This document shows, piece after piece, positions 1-6,325 of a stretch of DNA of 37,517 bases. Both the position numbers and the translations under genes were made by a program. The notes beneath the pieces are model-generated. The model was not told the DNA's origin and did no database searches. It worked only from the letters and a program-made list of their open reading frames with translations. Source of the stretch: UBA3102 sp964413055 (GTDB taxonomy: Bacteria; Bacillota; Desulfotomaculia; Desulfotomaculales; Pelotomaculaceae); contig CAYPRB010000012.1 of NCBI GenBank assembly GCA_964413055.1, forward strand, positions 1 through 37,517, written 5' to 3'. How positions within the stretch are numbered: position 1 is the first letter of the stretch; every line of letters begins with the position of its first letter.

Positions 1-52
1 GTGGGGGAGTTTTCAATTATTATCCTGGGGGACTTTTAGATTATCATAAACA
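1..52 (-). mobile_element. Terminus of an IS21-family-like element (window edge)
   Basis: Two tandem, imperfect copies of a block of the form GGGGGA(G/C)TTTT followed by an AT-rich ATTATC stretch lie at about 3-24 and 26-46. Repeated blocks of this type near a TGT...ACA end are typical of IS21-family (istA/istB) termini. Read on the minus strand, the element would start TGTTTATGATAATC at about 52 and run off the left edge. It meets the reading frame of an IS3-type transposase inside a Val codon, so it appears to have inserted there. No istA/istB gene is visible because the window ends. The family assignment comes from the pattern only. Confidence 0.45.
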
Positions 53-254
53 CAGCAATTTGCATCTGATCTGGGGTATATGTGGGATGCTTAATGAATT
101 GCTCATGTAACCCGCCTGTTTCCTGATATTCTTTATACCATCGCACCAACATCTTACGATTTGGATAACCCAATTCCCGCACAGTGTCGGCGGCGCATAG
201 GTCATATTTGATGTAAAGTTCTACTGCTTTTATGCGGTCTTCATATGAATACAT
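36..254 (-). pseudogene. IS3-family transposase OrfA, 5' fragment
   Basis: The start is at 254 and the product resembles the N-terminal helix-turn-helix of IS3-type OrfA proteins: it opens MYSYEDRIKAVELY and carries the recognition segment TVRELGYPNRKMLVRWY, which would bind the element's own ends. Only about 67 residues are family-like. The last four residues and the stop (36-51) come from the IS21-like terminus, so the gene is truncated. There is no OrfB. Upstream, the IS3 end is probably near 290-296, where the minus strand reads TGCGGACAAAAACC. The element would then lie 12 bp from the CRISPR-like repeat at 309. Confidence 0.7.
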
Positions 255-308
255 GGACTGCCTCCTGACTCATTCAAGTCCAGGTTTTTGTCCGCACCTC
301 CGTTTGAT

Positions 309-337
309 GTTGCCATCGGCCATAGAGGAATTTGAAC
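309..337 (+). CRISPR. Isolated CRISPR-like repeat, copy 1
   Basis: This 29-bp unit begins GTTGCCATCGGCCATAGAG and ends GAATTTGAAC. Its layout (GTT start, ATCG core, ATAGAGGAATTTGAAC end) resembles type I-B/III repeats of clostridia, which end in GAATTGAAAC. The first 18 bases recur exactly at 2097 and 2167. The phage polymerase homology begins within two bases of its right edge. On the left, the 12 bases 297-308 separate it from the probable IS3 end. No cas gene is in the window, so the CRISPR reading rests on repeat form and on the 36-bp spacing of copies 2 and 3. Confidence 0.5.
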
Positions 338-338
338 G

Positions 339-968
339 GACAAAAATCTTATCGGTGCGCTGACGTCTGGTGTGGATATTCATACCGCAAATGCTTCACG
401 CATGTTTGACAAGAAACCGGCGGATATCACTAAGGACTTGCGACAGGCGGCCAAGCACTTGTCATTTGGTGTAATTTACCAAATGAGCGCGGCCTCCCTG
501 GCATTAGAGCTGGACACGTCTGTTGAACGGGCCAAGGAGCTTATCACGCAGTTCTTTACTACTTTCCGCCACGCAAGAGATTGGATTGAGGACACTAAAC
601 GCACAGTATTAAGTACGGGGAAATTAATTACACCGTTCAGACGGATGCGCCGTTTCGGATTTATTAGCAAGCAGAACCGAGCGGAAATACTGCGTCAGGC
701 GGTTAACTTTCCTATCCAAAGCGGGGCCAGCGATGTAACCCTGCAAGCGCTGATCCGGGTGGGGAAACAACTGTGGAACGACCCTGACACGCGACTTCTG
801 CTCACTGTCCACGACTCTATTTTAGTAGAAACCAGGACTGATGTACGGGAAGCGGCGACACTGATTAAAGACGAGATGGAACGCCCGGTGCTGGACGGCT
901 CAGTGCCTTTCGTAGCTGACATCAAGGCAGGTCCGAAGTGGGGGTCTTGTAAAGAAATAACAGTGTAG
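339..968 (+). pseudogene. Phage-type family A DNA polymerase, C-terminal fragment
   Basis: The frame opens at 336 just after a stop inside the repeat; the first usable start is GTG 372. It encodes the fingers and palm parts of a PolA-type DNA polymerase: the DIHT motif near the start, then a motif-B-like stretch (KHLSFGVIYQMS, where cellular enzymes have K..NFG.IYG), QAVNFPIQSGASDV, and motif C with the catalytic VHDS. Cellular Pol I ends with much the same order, but the sequence is closer in style to phage replicative polymerases. The exonuclease and thumb parts are missing, so about two thirds of the protein is lost. It probably makes no active enzyme. The homology extends upstream of GTG 372 to about 339, so the break coincides with the CRISPR-like repeat. 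Confidence 0.8.
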
Positions 969-1046
969 TATTTTTCATAGAGTACATTGCGTGACAATAT
1001 TTTCTATGGTACACTTTTAGCAAAGTATGTAAAGGAAGTGTTACAG

Positions 1047-1472
1047 GTGAGAAGGACATTGTTAACGCTCGCAGTGGCGGTTGCACTACTTTTTAGTATG
1101 TGCGCTTTAGCCTACGCCGGCAGTGGCAGCGGGTATTGGTTGGGGGGTACGTACTACTACACCGACACCGATGGTCTTTCGTATCAAGCATACTACATGA
1201 ATGGCACTTTGTATACCAGTTACAACAACGGTTTAAGTTCCACTTCGCGGTATATGGGGGACAAATTATACACCAACTATAGTAACGGACTCGCTGCCAC
1301 CACCTACACGATGCTGGATACCACCTACACTAACTGGAACAACGGTTTATCTGCCAAAACCTATCAGATAGGCGATAGAATGTATACTAATTACAGTGAC
1401 GGCACCAACCTGTCCACGTATTGGATCGGCGACAGATTATACACAAACTGGAACAAAGGTTTTGATTGGTAG
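1047..1472 (+). CDS. Small secreted tandem-repeat protein (unknown function)
   Basis: I choose GTG 1047 because AAGGAAG lies about 10 bases upstream and because it starts a clean signal peptide: two Arg, a hydrophobic run to about residue 18, then ALAYA before GSGSG. The mature part of roughly 115 residues is built from five or six copies of a 19-20-residue unit around (M/I)GD.LYTNYSNGLS..TY, rich in Tyr, Asn, Thr and Gly and free of Cys after the signal peptide. Such units suggest a regular beta-type extracellular fold, but I do not recognise the family. The stop is 1 base before the ATG of the AcrVA2-like gene, so the two are probably cotranscribed. It lies inside the phage-like segment between CRISPR-like repeats. 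Confidence 0.7.
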   Translation: MRRTLLTLAVAVALLFSMCALAYAGSGSGYWLGGTYYYTDTDGLSYQAYYMNGTLYTSYNNGLSSTSRYMGDKLYTNYSNGLAATTYTMLDTTYTNWNNGLSAKTYQIGDRMYTNYSDGTNLSTYWIGDRLYTNWNKGFDW

Positions 1473-1473
1473 T

Positions 1474-2113
1474 ATGCTGTTGCCCAAGAAACATTTAGAG
1501 TACTATTCCAAAGTGTACCCCAACGCGTGGCAACAGGTTGACAAGTTCCGCGCTGACAGGGGCAAAGACCTCCCCTTCTGGCCGGAATGGTGTTTTTTGC
1601 CGTTGGCGGGGGCGTTTGCAATAGTGACTGCTGAGGCAGATAACCAGGGACTGGATTACATGCGTCCAGAAAGTATGTTCCTGTTTAACGATGTGGGAAT
1701 AATAGGCGCGCTAGCTGCGTGGCGGGTAACGCAGGGGGTATACAGATTCGACCCGGACGTTTACCAGGCCGTGATAGATACGCCGATCACCGGGGACTTG
1801 CCACATGACATATTGTTCAATTTGCCAGAATGGTGCATATTTGTGGAAACGCCAGGGCTGGATTTTTTGGGACGTCCTATGAACGGATTCTTTGCTTACC
1901 TGGAATATGATATTAATAATCATCGCAAAGAGCTACGCATAGTACTGGACCATACGGAAGACAACCAGCTCCTGCTTCTGTCCCAGGTTATTCACCTGGG
2001 CCAGTGGTCTGTTACTAGAATCAGTAGAACGGGCCATACAAGAAGCTGCACAGACGCACCAAAACTTGTTCAGCGCTCCTGGACCGTTTTCCCCGGGTTG
2101 CCATCGGCCATAG
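1474..2113 (+). pseudogene. AcrVA2-like anti-CRISPR protein, frameshifted and truncated
   Basis: The product (MLLPKKHLEYY...) resembles AcrVA2, the phage/plasmid inhibitor of Cas12a known to lower Cas12a expression during its translation. The match I recognise covers AAWRVTQGVYRFD followed, about 20 residues on, by ILFNLPEWCIFVET; AcrVA2 has GAWRNTLGIYQLD and IFLNLPDWCVYVD at the same spacing. A Gly-Phe-Phe-Ala block and an Asp-rich VLDHTED segment also align. Near 2014 the frame breaks: homology continues one base over as LESVERAIQEAAQ up to about 2096, where the second CRISPR-like repeat begins. AcrVA2 is about 320 residues; only about 205 remain. In the original frame the stop is at 2118. 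The comparison is from memory and needs a profile search. Confidence 0.65.
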
Positions 2114-2184
2114 AGTAGAGGAATTTGAACCCAGATGAAACGCAGGAGTTAACACAAATTTTGAAAGTTGCCATCGGCCATAGA
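2097..2184 (+). CRISPR. Two CRISPR-like repeats with one 36-bp spacer; probable trailer end
   Basis: Copy 2 (2097-2130) matches copy 1 but has a 5-bp tandem duplication (TAGAG) before GAATTTGAAC. Copy 3 (2167-2184) keeps the first 18 bases and then diverges into ATAATTTT. The 36 bases between them (2131-2166) have normal spacer length. A decayed last repeat is typical of the trailer end of an array, so the leader would lie to the left. With copy 1, this array seems to have been split by 1.76 kb of phage-like DNA. Only one normal-sized spacer remains, so the CRISPR call is provisional. Confidence 0.5.
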
Positions 2185-2259
2185 ATAATTTTCCAGTATT
2201 GTAAAGGAAATTGTTTCCTTTTACCGAATTAAGATAGATGAAAAAGGGAGAGGTATTGT

Positions 2260-2370
2260 ATGGATGTTAATATGTTGACTGAAAGGGGAGTTAATCTTAC
2301 GAATTTGGCTGGTAAAGGAACCGTTTCTGCAATAAGCACAAAAATTGCATATTTCGCGTTATATTGTTAA
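2260..2370 (+). CDS. Possible 36-residue peptide of unknown function
   Basis: An ATG at 2260 follows AAAAGGGAGAGG at 8-10 bases, an acceptable ribosome binding site, and opens a frame of 36 codons (MDVNMLTERGVNLT...). The peptide is mildly hydrophobic at its end and matches no family I know. It lies in the roughly 320-bp stretch between the array remnant and the ABC exporter, where I see no other gene. It could be a remnant of a larger gene or chance. Confidence 0.25.
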   Translation: MDVNMLTERGVNLTNLAGKGTVSAISTKIAYFALYC

Positions 2371-2433
2371 TATATACAGACATTTGCCCGCCTAATTCAC
2401 GACTAAAGTCACGAGTGTGCGTCGGGCGGTTAA

Positions 2434-3117
2434 TCAAGTCGTTGATGATTTGATTCTGCCGTCTACAATTTCAATCACCCGGTCTGCGCCGGCGGCAATA
2501 TCACGGTCATGCGTGACCATTACCAGGTTGGTTTTGTTTTCACCGATAATCTCTTTTAAGAGCTCCATCACCGTATTGCTGGTCTTGCTGTCGAGGTTTC
2601 CGGTGGGCTCGTCGGCTAAGATTATTTTCGGCATATTGACCAGCGATCTGGCAATGGCCACCCTCTGCTGCTGGCCCCCGGACAACTGGTTCGGGTACTT
2701 GCCGCCGAACTGTTTAATCCCGATTCGCTTCATGAGGTGCAAGGCCCTGTCGACAACCTTTCCGGGCGGCCTGCCTTTGCCAATCCAGTATGGCATCAGG
2801 ATATTCTCAAGGGCTGTGAACTCAGGAAGCAAGTAGTGAAACTGAAATATGAAACCGATTTTTTCGTTACGGTAGGAGGCTTGTTCGTCCTTGTTTAATC
2901 TGGATACATCCTGGCCGTCCAAAAAGATATTGCCGCTGGCCGGTGACTCCAGCAGGCCGATAATATTTAATAATGTGCTTTTACCAGACCCCGACGGTCC
3001 AATAAATGCAGTGAACTGACCGCGCTTAATGGAGAGGTTGATGTCAAACAGCACCTGGAAGACTAATTCATTGCCGTAGAACTTGTTAATTTTGTCCACG
3101 ATTATTATGTCATCCAT
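2434..3117 (-). CDS. ABC transporter ATP-binding protein, MacB/LolD type
   Basis: A 227-residue ATPase that powers the adjoining FtsX-type permease at the inner face of the membrane. Visible motifs are Walker A GPSGSGKST (40-48), the Q-loop at Q92, signature LSGGQ (145-149), Walker B IILADE (165-170), a D-loop after EPTGNLDS and the H-loop H203. The short length and the GN(I/L)(F/Y)LDG.DVS region are typical of the MacB/LolD/YtrE group. It is the last gene of a padR-adaptor-permease-ATPase operon and overlaps the permease by 8 bp. In Firmicutes such systems move peptides, antibiotics or lipids out or resist cell-wall stress; the substrate here is not shown. Confidence 0.9.
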   Translation of the reverse strand: MDDIIIVDKINKFYGNELVFQVLFDINLSIKRGQFTAFIGPSGSGKSTLLNIIGLLESPASGNIFLDGQDVSRLNKDEQASYRNEKIGFIFQFHYLLPEFTALENILMPYWIGKGRPPGKVVDRALHLMKRIGIKQFGGKYPNQLSGGQQQRVAIARSLVNMPKIILADEPTGNLDSKTSNTVMELLKEIIGENKTNLVMVTHDRDIAAGADRVIEIVDGRIKSSTT

Positions 3118-4327
3118 TTCTGATAACCTCCATCGGGTTCAGGCCCGCTGCCCGGCGGGCGGGCACCAGCGCGGCAACCGAGGCTGAAAGGACAGCTAAT
3201 ACTGCCGGCAGAAGGATATTTGTGAGGGTGATTTTCAATTCGTAAGCCGGACCGCCGCTGGTCTCGGTCCCAAACATGAACAGGCCGGCCATGCCTAGCC
3301 CCAGCAAAATGCCTATCAGTGCCCCGACAAATCCCATTGAAAAACCTTGGATGATAAAAATACGGGCGGCGCTTTTGTCATTGGTTCCCATTGCTTTCAG
3401 AATGCCCAACTGGCGGGATTTTTGAATGGCAATTATGGCCAGGACACTTGCAATACCCAGGGTAATGCTGAGTAAAACAAAAAACTGGATCATGGCGGAA
3501 GAGGTGTCCTGCGCTTTCAATCCGCTCAGCAGTTCTTCATTTCTTTCCTGCCAGGATTCCACCTTTACCTGACTAAGACTTCTTCTTAGGTTTTCAGCCA
3601 GGACGTCCGCCGCAAAAACATCGTGCACTTGAATATCTATAGACGAAATTCCGGTGATGTCCAGAAAATTTCGTGCCCGGTCCAGGGACATCACAACCAT
3701 ATTGTTGGCTGCCGAAGAACCCAGGTCGAATATACCCTTGATGGAAAAATAATCGCCTGCACCCTTTTGATTTCTCAGGTAAAAAGTGTCTCCTACTTTA
3801 AGGCCTGATTTTTCAGATGAAGCTGCGCCGACCAAAACGTTGTTGGCGCCCGGACGGGGATCCCCGCTTATAATGTTCTTATTAAACTTATAAATCATAT
3901 CGGCTTCAGGCAGGGTTATCCCTTTAATTAGGACAGGAAAAGACGATCTTCCTTTTTCTATGTAACCGTTACCGTTAATCATTGGTGCGGCGACAGTTAT
4001 TTCCTCAATACTGCCCAGGTAATCACCGTAGCGCTGCCAGGACAATATTTCGTTTTCCTCGGTTTTCAGCGGCCTTTGGTAATCATCTATGGCGTTCCCG
4101 CCAATCCCCAGGGGCAACGGGGAAGACAGCGGCGGCGCGATGGTAATGTGCGGGGAAGAGCCAATGGTGCGCTGAATGAGGTTTCTTTGCAAACCATCCA
4201 TCAGAGATATTAAAAAAACCTGCACGGCCACCCCAATTGCAATGCCCAGGATGATCAGCACCGTTTGAGACCTGCCGTTCACAAGAAACCTGCCGGCAAT
4301 CATGAATTCATAACTATTGAACCGCAT
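3110..4327 (-). CDS. ABC transporter permease, FtsX/MacB family
   Basis: A 405-residue membrane protein with the MacB layout: one membrane segment near residues 20-45, a large extracytoplasmic MacB_PCD-like domain to about 270, then three membrane segments in the C-terminal FtsX domain, with KSRQLGILKAMG at the cytoplasmic coupling loop and a final PARRAAGLNPMEVIR. That ending is shared by nearly all MacB-type permeases. It overlaps the adaptor gene upstream by 14 bp and the ATPase downstream by 8 bp, which points to translational coupling. It should form a dimer driven by the ATPase and work with the membrane-fusion adaptor. The substrate is unknown. Confidence 0.9.
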   Translation of the reverse strand: MRFNSYEFMIAGRFLVNGRSQTVLIILGIAIGVAVQVFLISLMDGLQRNLIQRTIGSSPHITIAPPLSSPLPLGIGGNAIDDYQRPLKTEENEILSWQRYGDYLGSIEEITVAAPMINGNGYIEKGRSSFPVLIKGITLPEADMIYKFNKNIISGDPRPGANNVLVGAASSEKSGLKVGDTFYLRNQKGAGDYFSIKGIFDLGSSAANNMVVMSLDRARNFLDITGISSIDIQVHDVFAADVLAENLRRSLSQVKVESWQERNEELLSGLKAQDTSSAMIQFFVLLSITLGIASVLAIIAIQKSRQLGILKAMGTNDKSAARIFIIQGFSMGFVGALIGILLGLGMAGLFMFGTETSGGPAYELKITLTNILLPAVLAVLSASVAALVPARRAAGLNPMEVIRNG

Positions 4328-5537
4328 CGGGCAGGACCTCCCGGCCGGGATATACTTTGAAAATGCCAGGTTTTTTTTCTGGATACAGCACTACGGATTC
4401 TTCCGGGAGGTTTTCGGTAATAACCCAGCGTTCGCCTATGTTTTGGTATGTGACCGGCGTCCTTACAGCTTTATTTTCTTTCAGGACCCACACAGAAGCT
4501 TCCTTTTCCGAGTAATCTATAAATTGCTTGGGCAGTGCCAAAACCTGCTCGTTGCTCTCAGACAAAAGTTCCACGCTTGCGGCCATGCCATGTCTAATAA
4601 AGTCCTTAGCGTTTTTAATTTCCAGCCTCAAAAGGCAGGTTCCCTTTTGTTCGTCAATTTGTGGAGCAATGTAAAAAAGCTCAGCTTCCAGCTTGTTTTG
4701 GGGATAGGCGTCGAGAGACACTAAAGCAGGTTGCCCCGGTTTGATCCGGGAGAGCTCTTTTTGGTCCACATCTGCCTCAACGACCCAACTTTGTTGTCTC
4801 AGCACGGTTAAAACCACATCCCCGGCCGTTACCTGCTGGCCTGCTGAGTAATTCAACGTGCTGACAGTTCCTGTAACCGGCGATACTATTTTTTTATCCT
4901 GCACGGCATTTTGTGCCGTTTTTAATTGGGCCTCATAATAGGAAATCTGGGCATCAATTTCCGCCATGCTGCTTCCTCCTGCCAGGGCGTCCCTGGTAAT
5001 AACAGCCTGATTATATTGAGAAAGCAGCAGTTGATAATTGTTGCAAGCTATCTCATAATCCACCGCCGGCACCGCCCCACGCTCATTAAGTATCTTTAGA
5101 CGGTTCATTTCTTGTTCTGCTTCTAAAAGCTTAACTTCATTCTGGCGGATCTCCTCTTCCTGCCTGGGCAGAACTTCTTCCTCAATATTTTTTTTCTTGC
5201 TTTGCATCAGGTTCAGGTTGCTCATAGCCAACTGAACATTCTGCCTGTCCTGGTAGTCATCCATTTCGATTAGCAGCTGGTCTTCACGTACCAGTTCCCC
5301 CTCCCGGCAGTTAATGGCGGTTATTTTTCCGGAGGAGGCAGCAGTAATCTCATATGGCTTTGGAAAGCTGACCCGACCGCTTGCCAGCACGGTATAGTTG
5401 ATATCAAGGGGCTTTAACCTGTAATAATCAAATGTGTTCTTTTTGAGATAGATTGCGCGGGTTCCCAGTAAAAGTAGTAGAAGCACGAGAAAAACCGCTG
5501 ATATCTTCAACCCTTTGGCTTTCTTTTTTCCGGCCAT
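4314..5537 (-). CDS. Efflux adaptor (membrane fusion protein, HlyD/MacA-like)
   Basis: The 407-residue protein has one N-terminal membrane anchor (about 10-27), a biotinyl-lipoyl-like half motif around residues 60-90, a long coiled coil (about 105-205, rich in Glu, Gln and Lys), the second lipoyl half (KIVSPVTGTVSTLNYSAGQQ) and a beta-barrel plus membrane-proximal domain. This is the usual order in MacA/HlyD-type adaptors. In a Gram-positive cell it would extend into the wall zone and shape the exit path for the permease. It sits between padR (89-bp gap) and the permease (14-bp overlap), so the operon order is regulator-adaptor-permease-ATPase. Confidence 0.88.
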   Translation of the reverse strand: MAGKKKAKGLKISAVFLVLLLLLLGTRAIYLKKNTFDYYRLKPLDINYTVLASGRVSFPKPYEITAASSGKITAINCREGELVREDQLLIEMDDYQDRQNVQLAMSNLNLMQSKKKNIEEEVLPRQEEEIRQNEVKLLEAEQEMNRLKILNERGAVPAVDYEIACNNYQLLLSQYNQAVITRDALAGGSSMAEIDAQISYYEAQLKTAQNAVQDKKIVSPVTGTVSTLNYSAGQQVTAGDVVLTVLRQQSWVVEADVDQKELSRIKPGQPALVSLDAYPQNKLEAELFYIAPQIDEQKGTCLLRLEIKNAKDFIRHGMAASVELLSESNEQVLALPKQFIDYSEKEASVWVLKENKAVRTPVTYQNIGERWVITENLPEESVVLYPEKKPGIFKVYPGREVLPDAVQ

Positions 5538-5626
5538 GCTTTAAGGCTCCCTTCCAACTAGTTAAGCAAGTGAAGAGTGGCGGCCTGTATTGAGAAAAAA
5601 AGGCACCTATGCAAAAAGAAAAACCC

Positions 5627-6025
5627 TCAAAGATCCTTATCCAGCTCTTCCAGGTGCAGGGTCAGCAACTCAATAGTTCGTTTCAGCCGCGGTTTAATCT
5701 CATCCCGCATATCTTTATAGACTTCTCTTCCGGCGTCATTCAGCTCATAAACACGCTTGGGAATTCCCCTTGAATCATCGATATGTTCAGATACAAGACC
5801 CAAACGCGTCATTTTCTTTAATAGAGGGTAGATGGACCCCGGGGACGGTTTCCAGTTTTCCCCGGTAACCTGATAGATCCGGTCGATGATTTTCTTTCCA
5901 TACATTTTCTCCTGGGCCAGCAGGCCGAGGACATAATAGGGAAGGAGGCCCTTTAAGAGCAGTCCTTTGCTTAATTTGGAAAAATCAATGAGTTGCTCAT
6001 ATATATTTTCTTTTTCCTTTTTCAT
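5627..6025 (-). CDS. PadR-family transcriptional regulator
   Basis: A 132-residue protein with the PadR winged helix: LLPYYVLGLLAQEKMYGKKI, then GSIYPLLKKMTRLGLVSE and a wing region with RGIPKRVYELNDAGRE. A short C-terminal helix (about 105-130) would form the dimer arm. PadR proteins usually repress an adjoining exporter or enzyme gene and release DNA when a small ligand binds. Here it is the first gene of the export operon, and a near-perfect 22-bp palindrome covers the predicted start site of its promoter, so it probably controls itself and the exporter. The ligand is unknown. Confidence 0.9.
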   Translation of the reverse strand: MKKEKENIYEQLIDFSKLSKGLLLKGLLPYYVLGLLAQEKMYGKKIIDRIYQVTGENWKPSPGSIYPLLKKMTRLGLVSEHIDDSRGIPKRVYELNDAGREVYKDMRDEIKPRLKRTIELLTLHLEELDKDL

Positions 6026-6177
6026 GTGTTGCCGGGTACATGTCCTGGATAGCTGCGGGACGCACCCGTTAATTACAGCTCCTTCCCTGTAGCGGTTTGT
6101 TGAACAATTTAATTTTTTTGCGATGCTGCTGTATGTGAAAAGGTATGAGTTAAATTGGGCGACTTATTATTAATGTC

Positions 6178-6232
6178 GATAGCGATATATATCGTTATCA
6201 ATATTTTATCACCTTATTTATCCAATAGTCAA
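6178..6232 (-). promoter_or_regulatory. padR operon promoter with overlapping operator
   Basis: On the minus strand TTGACT (6227-6232) and TAAAAT (6203-6208) are 18 bp apart, a good sigma-A promoter. Just downstream, covering the expected start site, is a 22-bp inverted repeat (6178-6199) with centre CGATATATATCG, perfect except for one base pair. Its position suits a repressor that blocks RNA polymerase. The rest of the gap (6026-6325) shows no gene. Confidence 0.7.
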
Positions 6233-6325
6233 TTATTTAAGATTTGAGTGCGCATGGCGGTAATCAAGCGCCGGGCCCGCAGAAATTCTTCAGCCAAAAT
6301 ATTTCTATAAGCTTTGAGTAAAGGG

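Noticed and set aside
6235..6325. A minus-strand protein-like frame (YRNILAEEFLRARRLITA...) just after the topB stop
   Set aside because: It is only about 33 codons, has no start codon or ribosome binding site, and I know no match. It may be a gene remnant.
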